Both the position numbers and the translations under genes were made by a program. DNA of 64,000 bases, from the NCBI GenBank assembly GCA_021234155.1, contig JAJEKV010000086.1, forward strand, positions 3,707,461 through 3,771,460, given 5' to 3'. Under the pieces are notes generated by a model. The model was not told the DNA's origin and ran no database searches. It was given only the letters and a program-made list of their open reading frames with translations. Positions 46,791 to 57,308 of this stretch are shown one piece after another. The DNA comes from Isoetes taiwanensis. Its lineage: Eukaryota > Streptophyta > Lycopodiopsida > Isoetales > Isoetaceae. The number at the start of each line of letters is the position of its first letter. The first letter of the stretch is position 1.

Positions 46791-48180
46791 GAATAATATT
46801 TTGGTGCATTCATTAACTCCCCACTATCTAGTCTATCTTCTTATTTGCATTTCGAGTGGATGTATAGGGGAATTTATGGAGGTTAGGACTCCATTCCCTA
46901 TTTTGCAGATGGAGTCCCACGACTAGTGTTAGCGAGGATCGGGTCACCTACAAAACTGGGAATGGAGGACTAACCTTCATTCCCCTACAAAATAGAAGTA
47001 GGGGAGGCGGTTTTGCACAAAGAGAGTTTAGGTTAGTTTTACATAAATAGCTTACAGTTGTTTTCCGTAGATCCAACAAAGTTTTAGAAGTTTTGCCAAG
47101 ATCGAACCATAGTTTTTGCAAAGCTTCTGCAAGATTCACAGGAGAAGACCTGAAAAGTTTTTTACCTTGTTTTTAAAATGCTGCTCCAAAAATAGGAGCA
47201 AAAATTTCTCTTTGATCACCCCAGTGCCCTCGAAATCCAATGCTCCATTTCTTCATTCTCACAGCTTCTTGAAATCATTAAGAACTCACTGACCATCGAA
47301 TGTGGAATCCTTAAAAGGGTTCAAAAATGGAATATTGAATCTTTAAAGAGGCTCAAATGTGGAAATGCCATCGAATAATATTTCAGGGCATTCATTAGCT
47401 CCTCCTCTATCTGCCTATATTTGCATATTTGCATTTCGAGTGGATGTATAGAGGCATGAAATGGGGGTTGGGACTTCATTCCCAGCTTTGCAGGGTGGGC
47501 CCATGACCAGCATTAGTCTGGAGCAAGTCGCCTAATGGAAATGGAGGACTAACTTGCATTCCCCTACAAAATAGAAATAGGGTCTCTCTCCCTCTTCTAT
47601 CCCTAAGAGATGGTGCCATGTAATATAACGTCAAAAGTACTATCTATCTATCTCTGTCATTTTCTTCCCTCCAAAAATACAAAATACAAATAGGGTCGTC
47701 AATTTTTGCTAGTGTCCATCCTCATGGCACCATCTGGCACCTCCCAACATTATAGAATGGAAGTAGTGTAGATCCATTTTGCTTGACTAACTGTACAGGA
47801 TCTTGTTTATGATTTGGTTAGAGTTACGATTGTTATAGTTGTTTGTCATGTTTTGTTTTAGGGTTCGCCAATCTCTGTTATTCTTCAATAGCCAGCCAGT
47901 TCTTCAATGATTTCAAGAAGCTGTGAGAATGAAGAAATAGAGCAATGAATTTCGAGGGTGTTAGGATGATCAACGAGAAATTCCTGCTCGTGTTTTTGAA
48001 GCAACATTTTAAAAACGGGGTAAGAACTCTTTGGACCTTCTCCAGATCTGGTAAAACTCTTTGGATCTTGTAGAACTCAGCAAAAACTTTGGCCTGATCT
48101 TGCCAAACTTCCTATCTATAGGAAAAGCTGTAAATATGGTCTATTTGTGCAAAACTGATCTCTTAAACTTTGTTTTTTAT
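46785..48180. repeat. Local tandem duplication, unit 2
   Basis: Counterpart of 44600-46160, without the MITE. Ends at 'gtgcaaaactgatctcttaa', directly before the second HUH-transposase fragment. Confidence 0.75.
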
Positions 48181-48186
48181 TGTATC

Positions 48187-48577
48187 GTGCTGGAGACGGT
48201 AAAGCATGTAGTTGTTCTAGACAATAAGAACATCTTGGAAAGGGCACTTCATTTCGTGAACTATCACGAAGGAAGATAGCTTACTGCCAGCCTTGTTTAC
48301 ACCATTACGAGAATGCTCAGAACTGGCAAATTCATCCTCTCCGCTAGCTAGATACTGTCTTCAAACACCGCATTCATATCTGAACATAGGGATAAGGCTG
48401 TTTGGCACCTGATCTTAAATCCGAGGGTTGTACTGCCCAGTGATGTAAGGTGTATTCTATATGGAATGCCAGCTGGGATGGAACCCATTTGGCAAAGGGC
48501 GCAAATGTTACTGGGATGAGGCTGGGATGCCTCGAGACATAGACGAGAACTTTGTTGAAGGGCAAGATGATGAGTAG
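48187..48577 (+). pseudogene. Second HUH-transposase-family fragment (C-terminal domain only)
   Basis: Translates in the order VVVLDNKNILERALHFVNYHEGR, LTASLVYTITRMLRTGKF, SSNTAFISEHRDKAVWHLIL, LNPRVVLPSDVRCILYGMPAG, then CYWDEAGMPRDIDENF to TAG 48575-48577. Each block aligns with the minus-strand element at 24.5-24.9 kb (VLDNRN, LTPSLTFTICRMLRSEKY, SNTAHV, LNPSHCMPSDVRKILFGLPVG, YWDDSVPFDEMD). The two stops and one shift within it lie at different places in the two copies. The HUH and Tyr motifs are missing. Divergent DNA with conserved protein blocks shows this domain was under selection in the family. Function unknown; DNA binding is possible. Confidence 0.65.
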
Positions 48578-48607
48578 AGGGGTTAAAGCATGGTATAATG
48601 TCTCAAT

Positions 48608-51253
48608 ATGTTAGTTTTGCAACATCAAAATATTAGATCCAAAATAGTGGGAGTTTCAATACCAAAAATAGCTCCACGAACTCGAATGCCGATGATGACA
48701 GAATTTTGGGGGGAACTCGTTTCAAGCACCCGAGAGCTTAGCCACTGCATCTCCAGATCCAGATGTTTACATACAGACGCCGCCATCAAGAACAAGATTT
48801 GGGGGCTTGCAATTGTGGCGTCAATTAAACAACAGGATTACAAAATTTTCAAGGACAAATTTGCACTACATGTTTTGTCAGGGAAGCTCCTATTTGAAGA
48901 TTCGAATCTATTGAGTAAGTTTGGTTATGCAACTTAGACTATTACAATTTTTTCTTTAGCTTTGATTTTGTTTTAGCATTCGATTTGCTTCACCCGTTTA
49001 TTCTAGCTTTGGTGGAACCTTTAAATCCACTCTTTGGAGTCAAATTTGTGAAGATTTGAGAGAAATTTCTGGTTCCCAGATAAATTTAAGTTCTTAGCAG
49101 CAAAGCCATCTAACTGTGGCCAATAATTTCATATTGAATCTTTTCAAAGGTTGAGCATACCAATTTTAAGGCTTTGTTTCAATTCTGCATTTAAACATGC
49201 AACATGAAAGAAGTAGTTGCCATTTAGAATAAAATTATTTTTTTACAGAATTCTTAATAAAGAAAGCAAATTAGCTTTGTGGATTATGTGTATTGAAGTC
49301 TCAATGCATGTGTATGTAGATGGCTATGTGTTTCTTGTTGTTATTTGCTTTAGGAGGCTTTGCTTTTTATTGAAGCTAACAGGTAAGTGCATTGCAGGAA
49401 GTTTTGCACATTTGTATATCTGCAAAGTTTGCATTTGCATCATTCTTGGCAGCAAATTGTGGCCCTGATATTAGTCAATGACTTGCTACATTTCAAAGAA
49501 ACAGTAATTTTCCCAAAGAAGTCTTTCTGCTTTATTATAGTAAGTTTGTGGTTTGTAATTGTCTATGTAATGAACAGTTGTATACAGTTGGCCATTTTGT
49601 ACATATAGCATAGTTGTTTTATTTATGGTTCTTTGGACCTAATGGTTTTATTGTCCAAAGGTGCTGAAGATATCAAGGCATGTGCAATAGCAGTTGCCAT
49701 TTGGAGAGCCTTAAAAGCACTCGAGCTTCGCACGCTACCTCCATCACTTCATCAGACTTTTACGGTAGTAATAGCTCTGATTTAATTTTTTCCTAACATA
49801 ATGAACAAACTACTTGTCAATATTATTTGGTTTAAACAGATTGTTTTGGCATTCACCCTTTTGCATTTTCTCATTTAACGCCTAAACTCTTATTCCATAT
49901 GAGTTAATGTCAAGTGAATATGTAGCAAAATAACAGGGGGTTCCAGGGGGATTTGATATGGATGTAAAAATAACAATTCCTAAAACCCTAGACCATATAT
50001 CGCTAAAACAATCAGATAAGTTGTTATAAAAAAAAACATAGATTCAAGATAAAAAATAATCGCATTAGCTCACTGGGTATATTGGTTAAAGTAGTCTTAG
50101 TTAAAACATTGAATTATTTTGGTAGAGGTTCAAGCTCCCGTATTTCATATTCTAAAAACTTAGGCAACGTCGTATGGAGGTTCGATATTCTCTCAAAACC
50201 TTTCAAAATCATAGGCGCATCCAATCATAAATGACTATAAGTGAAACGAGAGGTGCCAGGGGCCCCAACATACGATCTGGGTCGTAGGATCGACGAATCC
50301 AATGATTGTGGTAGTCCGGGTGCACCTCGTTTAGAATATGTAGCAAAATAACAGGGGGTTCCAGTGATATGGATGTAAAAATAACAATTCCTAAAACCAT
50401 AGACCATATATCGCTAAAACAATCGGATAAGTTGTTATAAAAAAACATAGATTCGAGATAAAAAATAATCGCATTAGTTCACTGGGTATATTGGTTAAAA
50501 TAGTCTTAGTTAAAACATTGAATTATTCCCGTATTTCATATTCTAAAAACTTAGGCAAAGTCGTATAGAGGTTCGATATTCTCTCAAAACCTTAGAAATC
50601 ATATTTCATATTTCAAAATCATAGGCGCCTCCAATCATAAATGACTATAAGCGAAACGAGAGGTGCCCAAGGGCCCCAACATACGATCTGGGTCGTAGGA
50701 TCGACGAATCCAACGATTATGATAGTCCAGGGTGCACCTCATTTAGAATCTAGAAGGCTGCAGCTGGGGAACTTGATAGCTTTTCATTTTTTATTTTCAG
50801 GTGCATGGAAGAAGATAAGCAAAACGTGACCGACAAAGAGAGAGGGATCCCTATAAGGATTTGTATAAATCTGAGGAGAAGGTCGATGACATTGAGATGT
50901 GGACGATGTGGGGTGAGAAAGTGAAGGGTAGAGCTTGTTACAGATACAAGCTTCTACAACAGAAAAGAAAAAAAGAGTTCATGGATCTATACAAGAAAAT
51001 ATTCAACACAGATAAAGTTTTAGGCAGGCAGGTTCCAGGTGCTTTAGTGATGGCCTCTGTGTTACATTACAATGGGCAGATGGTAGATTGGCTTAGCTTT
51101 TATGAGCATACATCTTCATCCTCAAGAAGTAAAAAAATGAGTCATAGTGCTGAAGATGTCGTTACAATTGATGAAGAGGAGGAGAATGACGTACCTAAAG
51201 TCATATCATCTCCAAGAGCACCCAGCTCCTATGTAACATTGATTGAACACTAA
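48608..51253 (+). pseudogene. Unrecognised multi-exon gene relic
   Basis: Three stretches join in phase. 48608-48914 ends at donor GTAAGT and includes KDKFALHVLSGKLLFEDS. 49661-49764 encodes AEDIKACAIAVAIWRALKALE, with AG before and GT after. 50801-51253 follows TTTTCAG and encodes a Lys-rich stretch, CYRYKLLQQKRKKEF, then an acidic Ser-rich tail ending PRAPSSYVTLIEH. A TAA at 50816-50818 lies in the joined frame, so either translation starts at a later Met or the gene is dead. The first ATG is uncertain. I do not know the family; it could be a host gene or a transposon gene. Intron 2 holds the 418-bp tandem repeats. Confidence 0.4.
49917..50749. repeat. Tandem duplication of a ~418-bp tRNA-like unit
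   Basis: Unit 1 49917-50334, unit 2 50335-50749. Each has an A-box-like TTAGCTCACTGGGTATATTGG. Unit 1 also has B-box GAGGTTCAAGCTCC, which is deleted in unit 2. Units end with GAGGTGC...GCACCTC, able to pair. Likely a SINE duplicated after insertion. Confidence 0.8.
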
Positions 51254-51369
51254 GAAGAGAGCAACTTCCAGCAACAATCCACAAGGTAATTTAGATGTAT
51301 CTTTCTTGTTTGATGAGTGTATAGATAAGTTGGCAGTTTGCCATAGTTCATAGTTTGTGTTTGTCTCGT

Positions 51370-51780
51370 TTGCATATGTTGGCATTTCTGTTGTTTATTC
51401 TAAGCTCGTATTCATGTTAGTTACATTTGACATTTGAGTGGCAGTGTTAGTTTTAGTTAGTGTAGTCTTAGTTTTTGTTAGTGTTAGAAGTTGTTTACAT
51501 ACAGTAATAGTTGCAGTGGCAGTTAGAACTATTGGAGCTTTCTAGTTTGGTGTTCAATTTGCAACTTTGGCAGTTGCAGTTCAAGTTGCAAGTTATAGTT
51601 CAAATATCGGTTGCAAGTGTAGTTTTGGCTGCAGCTCAAAATGATTTTTGTTGGTAGTAGTTGCAATTTGGTTGTAGTTCAGTTTGTTTTTAGTTTTTGT
51701 TAGCTATTAGTTGCAGTTTGAACTCAAACAATGTTCATGTGTTGTTGCGGTTTGTATAACTATACAATTTTGTCTAATTA
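51370..51780. repeat. Degenerate AGTTGCAGTT-rich tract
   Basis: Loose repetition of 'gttgcag', 'agttgcaagt' and 'gttagtg' with no fixed period. No gene. Confidence 0.5.
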
Positions 51781-51793
51781 GATGCTTGTTACA

Positions 51794-52460
51794 GCAATGT
51801 CAACAGGGTTGGAAAAATGGATTTCAGGGATATAAGATAATATTAGTAGATTGGCATTGGAAAGCCAGTCAATGAATGATAGGTGCAATGACTTAACTGA
51901 CAAAATCAAAGACCTTGGCAGTAAACAAGCACACTTGGAGGGTGACATCGGCAGATATAAAACATTAATTGCAACATTATCCACTATATCAAGGGTTGGC
52001 ATTGAGGCTGTGATTGACCTACAGAAAAAAGAACTTGTTGAGATTACACCTGTCCTAAAGTATGCAAGTAACGACCTGTTACTTTCAGAAATTTCCAGGG
52101 ATGGCACATTGAATGAGCTGGAAAAGATGAAATCTTGTCGTAAAAGAATGTTGTTTGCTAGACAAACTGTGAGTCACTCATTTGATTTGGATCCTCCACT
52201 ACCACAAGGAGCAATAGTTATGAGTAATACGAAGGATAGTATTCAATTGAACGAAGCGTGCCCATTTTGTCACAGGAAAACAGATGGCATGCTTCCATCT
52301 ACCATTGTTGCACAGTGCATGCATGCATATCATCTTTCTGCATTTTAGGTATTTGAACATTCTTTTGCCTTCATTTCCTTTTAACTGTTTAACCATGTAT
52401 GTCTTTGTGTGTAGTGTATCAGAAGAATGTTGAGAGAGCCATTGTGAGCACAAGATAGCG
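51794..52460 (+). pseudogene. Coiled-coil protein with Cys/His (RING-like) end, gene relic
   Basis: From ATG near 51797: MSTGLEKWISGI, a TAA, then DNISRLALESQSMNDRCNDL and a long charged heptad-like region (51851-52150). A Pro-rich linker follows, then ACPFCHRKTDG and AQCMHAYHLSAF at the end (52348). C-x2-C...C-x-H-x2-H resembles half a RING or related zinc finger. After a possible intron (GTATTT...GTGTAG, 52349-52413) CVSEEC would supply more Cys. The ORF's own stop TAG overlaps the donor. Family not recognised; it may continue the relic upstream or belong to a transposon. Confidence 0.4.
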
Positions 52461-52581
52461 ATCACATGGGTATCTCTACTTGGTCTGAATGGACGAAAAA
52501 GAGTGCAAATGAACACAATGATAGAGTCTTGTGATGGTTGGTTGTACATTTATGGCAAGTTTGAAATGATCATACCTTATA

Positions 52582-52770
52582 TTGAGGAATGTTTATGCAT
52601 GTGGAGCAAAAAGAAATGGAGGGTTTGCAATGGCCGCCTTTACTCCAACATCCATGTCCTCTGCCAATGAAAAAAAGCTCCTGCCAACACGTTTGAGCGT
52701 TGCTTTGACTGTTGAAGAAGAACACAAAAAGACGGCATTAGTCATTACTAAAAATAATGTCAAAGAAGGT
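52582..52770 (+). other. Possible exon, family unknown
   Basis: Open stretch with KKLLPTRLSVALTVEEEHKK, ending at a donor-like AAGAAG|GTAATG. It might belong with the FCP1-like exon at 53.8 kb. Weak support. Confidence 0.3.
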
Positions 52771-53129
52771 AATGTATTGCTCTATGATTTGAGGTTATAT
52801 GCATGTTTATAATGAAAGAATTAACACTTACACAGAAGAACGATTAGGTAGCTAAGCTTAGGCAGCATGATTCTAGTTGTTTAGGCAACATGCTTGTGCT
52901 CTTGCAGCTCGCGGCAAGGGTGATATGTTGCATGTGAGTGTTTCAAGATGTGTTGCAGGTGTAGATTATGACAGTAGGTAATAGTAGTAGTGTTTATAGA
53001 GGAGTTCATGCATGCTGCTAGACCGGCTTCTAGTTGCACAAGTTTTGCCTCTGTGCAAGGGACAAAGTGCAGATACCTCTGGACGAAATCTGTGCACTAG
53101 AATATTAACGCGCAGACAACGATGAATGA

Positions 53130-53775
53130 CTTGCCACCATAAAACAGATACTTTGAGATGGAGTAGTTTATATGAACACCTACAAGGATACCAAGAACTT
53201 TGGTTGCTTTACCATGGGGAAGGATCTTTCATGGATAGGCAGTTACACATGGTGGAACTGGAGAGTCCAATGCCCATAGTGTGGTGCACTTCTGCCAACC
53301 CACAAAAATACCAGATGCTAGGGAAAAAGAATCCAACAAGGAAATGGCATTCTGCAAATTTTGCTCAACTGCCCTCAGAAAAAGGAATCCGCATATTGAT
53401 TACAGATCTCCTGTGACCCATTGTTTATAGGAAGTCCATGTCAAGATTTCTTCCTGAGCGGCAAGAGAGAAGGCCTAGACAAGGACCTCTGCCACAACTG
53501 TAAATAACAATGGAGCTAATGGGCAGCCTTGACGGATGCCACGACCCACCTGAAAGAATGCTGAAGGTTCCTCTTGGAAGAGAATAGAAGAGCGAGCAGA
53601 ATAATGAAGCTTCATAACATCAGCTGTGAATTATGCACCAAAACCAAAGCGTAAGAGAGATTTCTCTAAGAAGGCCCAGTCGACACTGTCATACGCTTTT
53701 GTAATGTCCAGCTTCAAATATACAATTTCATGGCCCTGAAGTCGAGCCCAGTAAATACCTTCATATGCAGCACAA
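53130..53775 (-). mobile_element. L1-type LINE reverse transcriptase fragment
   Basis: The minus strand reads YLKLDITKAYDSVDWAFLEK (motif A, near 53690) and GRGIRQGCPLAPLLF (motif B, near 53530). It continues to NAISLLDSFSLASG and GKATKVLGILVG (53200-53330), the segment after the catalytic box. Stops and one shift are present, and no endonuclease or tail is included. It differs from the 30-34 kb LINE and is of the plant L1 group. It separates two open stretches of the plus strand. Confidence 0.8.
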
Positions 53776-53778
53776 CAC

Positions 53779-54024
53779 AACACAGTTTTGATTGATGACA
53801 TGTTATACCGCGGCTACAAGAATAGTGCGGGCATAGTAGTAACCCCAAACAGTTATCAGCCATCTCGTCGTAAAGGTAATTTTCTCTTCGAACATTTGAA
53901 ACCTTTTCTTGCGGGGCTGTTGGAAGTTGAGAATCTAAAAGACTACGTGCTTGAGAAGAAACTATCCAATCTGTTGGATAAAGAATCTATGCAAGCAATG
54001 GATATCCGAAAAAAGTTTAAGTAA
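53779..54024 (+). pseudogene. C-terminal fragment of an FCP1/NIF-type phosphatase domain
   Basis: TVLIDDMLYRGYKNSAGIVV, then a Pro/Ser loop, FLFEHLKPFLAGLLEVENLKDYVLEKKL. In FCP1-like (haloacid dehalogenase fold) phosphatases the last motif is (L/I)-(I/V)-D-D-x-P-Y..., followed by N-x-L...L-x-P-F-L-x-x-L. The catalytic DxDxT is absent. An acceptor-like CACAG precedes it, so this may be a last exon. Identification rests on about 60 residues. Confidence 0.5.
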
Positions 54025-54843
54025 ACTTGATGTACCTGATGCCAAATTTGCATGACATATTTTGGAAGTTTGATTATGGTTGATATGATTGATTAAAGAT
54101 CATGCTATTGCCATCTTGATAATTTAAATTGATGTACTTTGAACTGCATTTGAAAATAATAGATTCACCTCTGGTACCAATTGGATGTATTTATTCGTCC
54201 ATTGATAATGAGTGCAACCATAGTGTGCAATAAGCCTAAAATGGTTGTCCTTAATATGTAGAGTGAGAAAACATTGTGAAATGGTCTGAAAGTATTCTCC
54301 TCAGTGTGCAGAGTCAATAAGTTCACAATATTAAGTAGCAAATAGTTGTTTCAGTATTAAGTAGCAAATAGTTGTTTCAATAGTCAATAAACATATTACT
54401 GTAGCAATGGAAAGACTCAAAATACTGTAGCAATGGGAACCAGTTGAATATTGCTTCATATATTTTTTCACATTGCTTACATGCTTGCATGTACTATTGC
54501 TCTTGAATGAATATGTAACTTCTGCTCTGGTTTGGAAGTGTATCAATTGTAACTAGTTTGATTTTTGTATTTCCTTTGACAGTATTGTAGGAGTTGCAGA
54601 AAAAGATAATTTACAAACTAAATACAGTCATAGATCTGGACAAAAGAAATTACAGGAAGTTTCTAGACAAAAGAAATTACACAAAGTTTCTGTACATATA
54701 TTACATATTAAGAAAAAACCATCAGGTGGATGTCTTAGAAAAAAAGCAAGCTCGAAGCTGCCAGATATGTAAGTAAATAAAAAAAAGCAAGCTCAAAGCT
54801 GCCAGATAAGTAAGTAAACAAAATATAAAAGATAGTATAGTGG
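54025..54843. repeat. Short direct repeats, no gene
   Basis: 'agtattaagtagcaaatagt' twice at 54330-54375, a 27-bp duplication at 54638-54693 ('gacaaaagaaattacaggaa' and 'acacaa' variant), and 'aaaagcaagctc-aagctgcc' twice at 54742-54805. Typical replication-slippage products. Confidence 0.6.
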
Positions 54844-55119
54844 CTAGTGAACGGTTGGAGGCATCTGCAGCTCCACAAAAGGATAAATGCCATCAGCTTG
54901 CATGGTCATCTGCAAAAGGCTCTCCTCATGAGGACAAACGCGATCAACCCACTGCTGGACTTTTTTAGAAACTAAAGCTCCTTGCTCAAGCAATCGCATG
55001 ACTTCCCTGCATGAAAACTTAGCCACAAACATCATTTGCATGCCCGGATGGCTGGAAGAGGAGGATTCCAAGGAGGATTCTTCCACGGCCTTGCTGGTCG
55101 TGTTCTTGATCCTAGCCAT
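54844..55119 (-). CDS. Small hypothetical protein
   Basis: 91 codons from ATG, opening MARIKNTTSKAVEESS followed by a Ser run and a helical segment CREVMRLLEQGALVSKKVQQW. I recognise no domain. Composition looks protein-like, but no promoter or splice evidence exists. It could be the start of a truncated transposon protein. Confidence 0.3.
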   Translation of the reverse strand: MARIKNTTSKAVEESSLESSSSSHPGMQMMFVAKFSCREVMRLLEQGALVSKKVQQWVDRVCPHEESLLQMTMQADGIYPFVELQMPPTVH

Positions 55120-56462
55120 AGGCTTACTGGAAGAGATCGGATTGAATGATCGGGAAGGTCACTGTAATTGGAAGAACAAAGAACTGTTGTAAAGGTCCAA
55201 TCAGGGCATTATGAAGGCCATTATGTGCATGTCTCAAAACCCCAGCCATACAATAATATGCATTATTCTTACATTCCAATATATATTTTTAAAGAACTTA
55301 AGAGAATCTTGTAATATAGATTCCAATATAGATTTTTGAAGAATTTTAATAGAGCTCCTAAATACTTGTTAATGAGACACATAATAGGGGGTGGGGTCAA
55401 GATTATTGTACCCCGGCTTTGCGGATTCTGGAGCAAAAAAAACCGACTTCTGGGATCCCTCACCTGTTTTCCACGGGCTCCATTTGCGTCAGTCCCACTC
55501 TTGGGAGCACGTATCGGTGAGGCCTCCACACCATGAGTCTGATGTTTGTAAGCCATAATTATATTTCTACATTCATATGTGCCTTAGGCATCTCAGAACT
55601 GTACTGCCTCTCAAAATTACAGTTATAAACTTCAGCATAAAGCTTGTATTCCTATATCTAGAAGTATTAAAGTATGTTCAGCTGAAGCAATAATTCAAAA
55701 CCATTATATTCTTGCTGGACCATAAGTAGATCCTATCTTAGACTAAGTTTTAAAACCATAATTGTAAGATATGAAAACCCTGATATTTTGTCCAGCCAAT
55801 GTATTGTAGTAGAAAAAAGCTTGTTGTTATGTCATCCTTGGAGCCTTATCCACCAATGAAGCCAAATCCAACTAATGAAGCAAAGGAGACAATGAGAAGA
55901 AAACAACGTACCTACAGCCAATCAATACCCTATTAGCATTAGAATGGTAGCAGGGCAAGGGCCAAAAGGTACTTTGGGGTTTTCAGCTCATCGTTGATTT
56001 CCCATTGTCCCTTTTGCCCTATTAGTAGGTCTTGGCCAGACTATAAAATATAAATCAAAAATATATAATTGTAAAGCCACTAACTACAATAATATAATGC
56101 CTATGCATATGCCCAATCCATATAGGATCAGACCAGATAGTACGAATAGATATCTAATTATAACAATATGGTTTAAACACTTAGAGCGCCTTTTAACAGT
56201 GTATACTAACATGTAAAAACATCTCAGCATGATAATCCTTAGTCTAAATGCATCTGTAGGACTATACAAGGCATAGTTTCACCGCCCTATGCAATTATTT
56301 GTTTTGTAATATGATCATATGAAGACGATCGAGGATAACTTTGTTTCCTAGGCTATTATATTATATTAATTCATATTGCTAATTCCAAAATCTTTCTAAG
56401 CACGCTTGCTATCCGAAATACTTGATGGAAAGACTGGAATCTCTCATGTTTTGTAGTAAAGA
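55120..56462. other. Spacer
   Basis: A degenerate ~60-bp direct repeat at 55243-55345 ('attccaatatagatttttga'). 55380-55545 is GC-richer and open on the minus strand, with no known domain. No gene assigned. Confidence 0.4.
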
Positions 56463-56792
56463 TTAAAACTTAAATCTATAAAACCAAATGGAAACCTGAT
56501 CAAAGTCTGTATCATCATCCAAATCTTGAGTGTCCTGGACTCTATGAGCGGCCTGATATTCATCTAGGTGCCTTTTGCCAGACTGTTTAGAACCTCTTTG
56601 ATATCCCACTCTGTCATCTCTGAAACCGCTACCTCTTCTTTGGCCATAACCTCCTCTAGCAACTCTAGAATCCATGCCGATATCCGGCTTATCGTCCTTC
56701 AAAGTGTATGCCTCGAACTGCCGCTTCAAATCAGCAAGTAACAGTTCACTATTCTCTGAACTGGAGGTAGAGCAACCATCCGAATCGCCCAT
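56463..56792 (-). CDS. Hypothetical RG-rich N-terminal exon
   Basis: MGDSDGCSTSSSENSELLLA opens an acidic/Ser-rich start, then a Gly-Arg-rich part (RGGYGQRRGSGFRDDRVGYQ) and an acidic tail DLDDDTDFDQ ending at a donor-like CAG|GTTTCC. RG-rich stretches often bind RNA. It lies downstream of the reverse transcriptase on the same strand. It could be the N-terminus of another copy of that element or of a host gene. Not recognised. Confidence 0.3.
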   Translation of the reverse strand: MGDSDGCSTSSSENSELLLADLKRQFEAYTLKDDKPDIGMDSRVARGGYGQRRGSGFRDDRVGYQRGSKQSGKRHLDEYQAAHRVQDTQDLDDDTDFDQVSIWFYRFKF

Positions 56793-57308
56793 ATTATGGG
56801 CGCTTATATCAAAGATATCTTGACCAAGGAGATCTGTGTAAGATTTAAAGTCTGGTTATGTGCCCTTTACCACCGTATCCGGCCTCCATTATTAAATGCA
56901 AACCCTATTATAGGGTTAATATTTATGTTCTCTTGGTAAATCTATATAAAGGTCTTATACCATGTAGCAAGTGATAACCTTGGAACATCATTTAAGCCTA
57001 TATGCTTATATCAAGGCTCCCAATTTCTATTGAACTATACTTTATATATTCATAACAATTATGATGTTATCTAAGTGTTTTACCAAGAAGATCACTTCTT
57101 TGTCAAGTTAGTATCATCTAGAAACTGGCCCAGACTTAATAATAAAAAAAAATCCTTCCACCTACCGTGGAATGAAGCAGAACACACCTATTAAATTACA
57201 TAGTCTGTGACCATGGGGATGGCTAACCCCCACTATCACAGTAGGGGTGGAGCCTCATCCCATAATAAAGAAGCCTACATAATGTATTTAGAAGTCTTAC
57301 CTTGAAGT
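56793..57308. other. 3' flank of the RT relic
   Basis: No ORF. 57185-57250 contains 'ctaacccccactatcacagt' and 'aggggtggagcctcatccca', a small GC-rich block that may be part of the element's end. I looked for a hammerhead core (CTGATGA...GAAA) and saw none. Confidence 0.4.

Noticed and set aside
57160-57260. Hammerhead ribozyme of a Penelope-like element
   Set aside because: No CTGATGA...GAAA core on either strand in the expected place.
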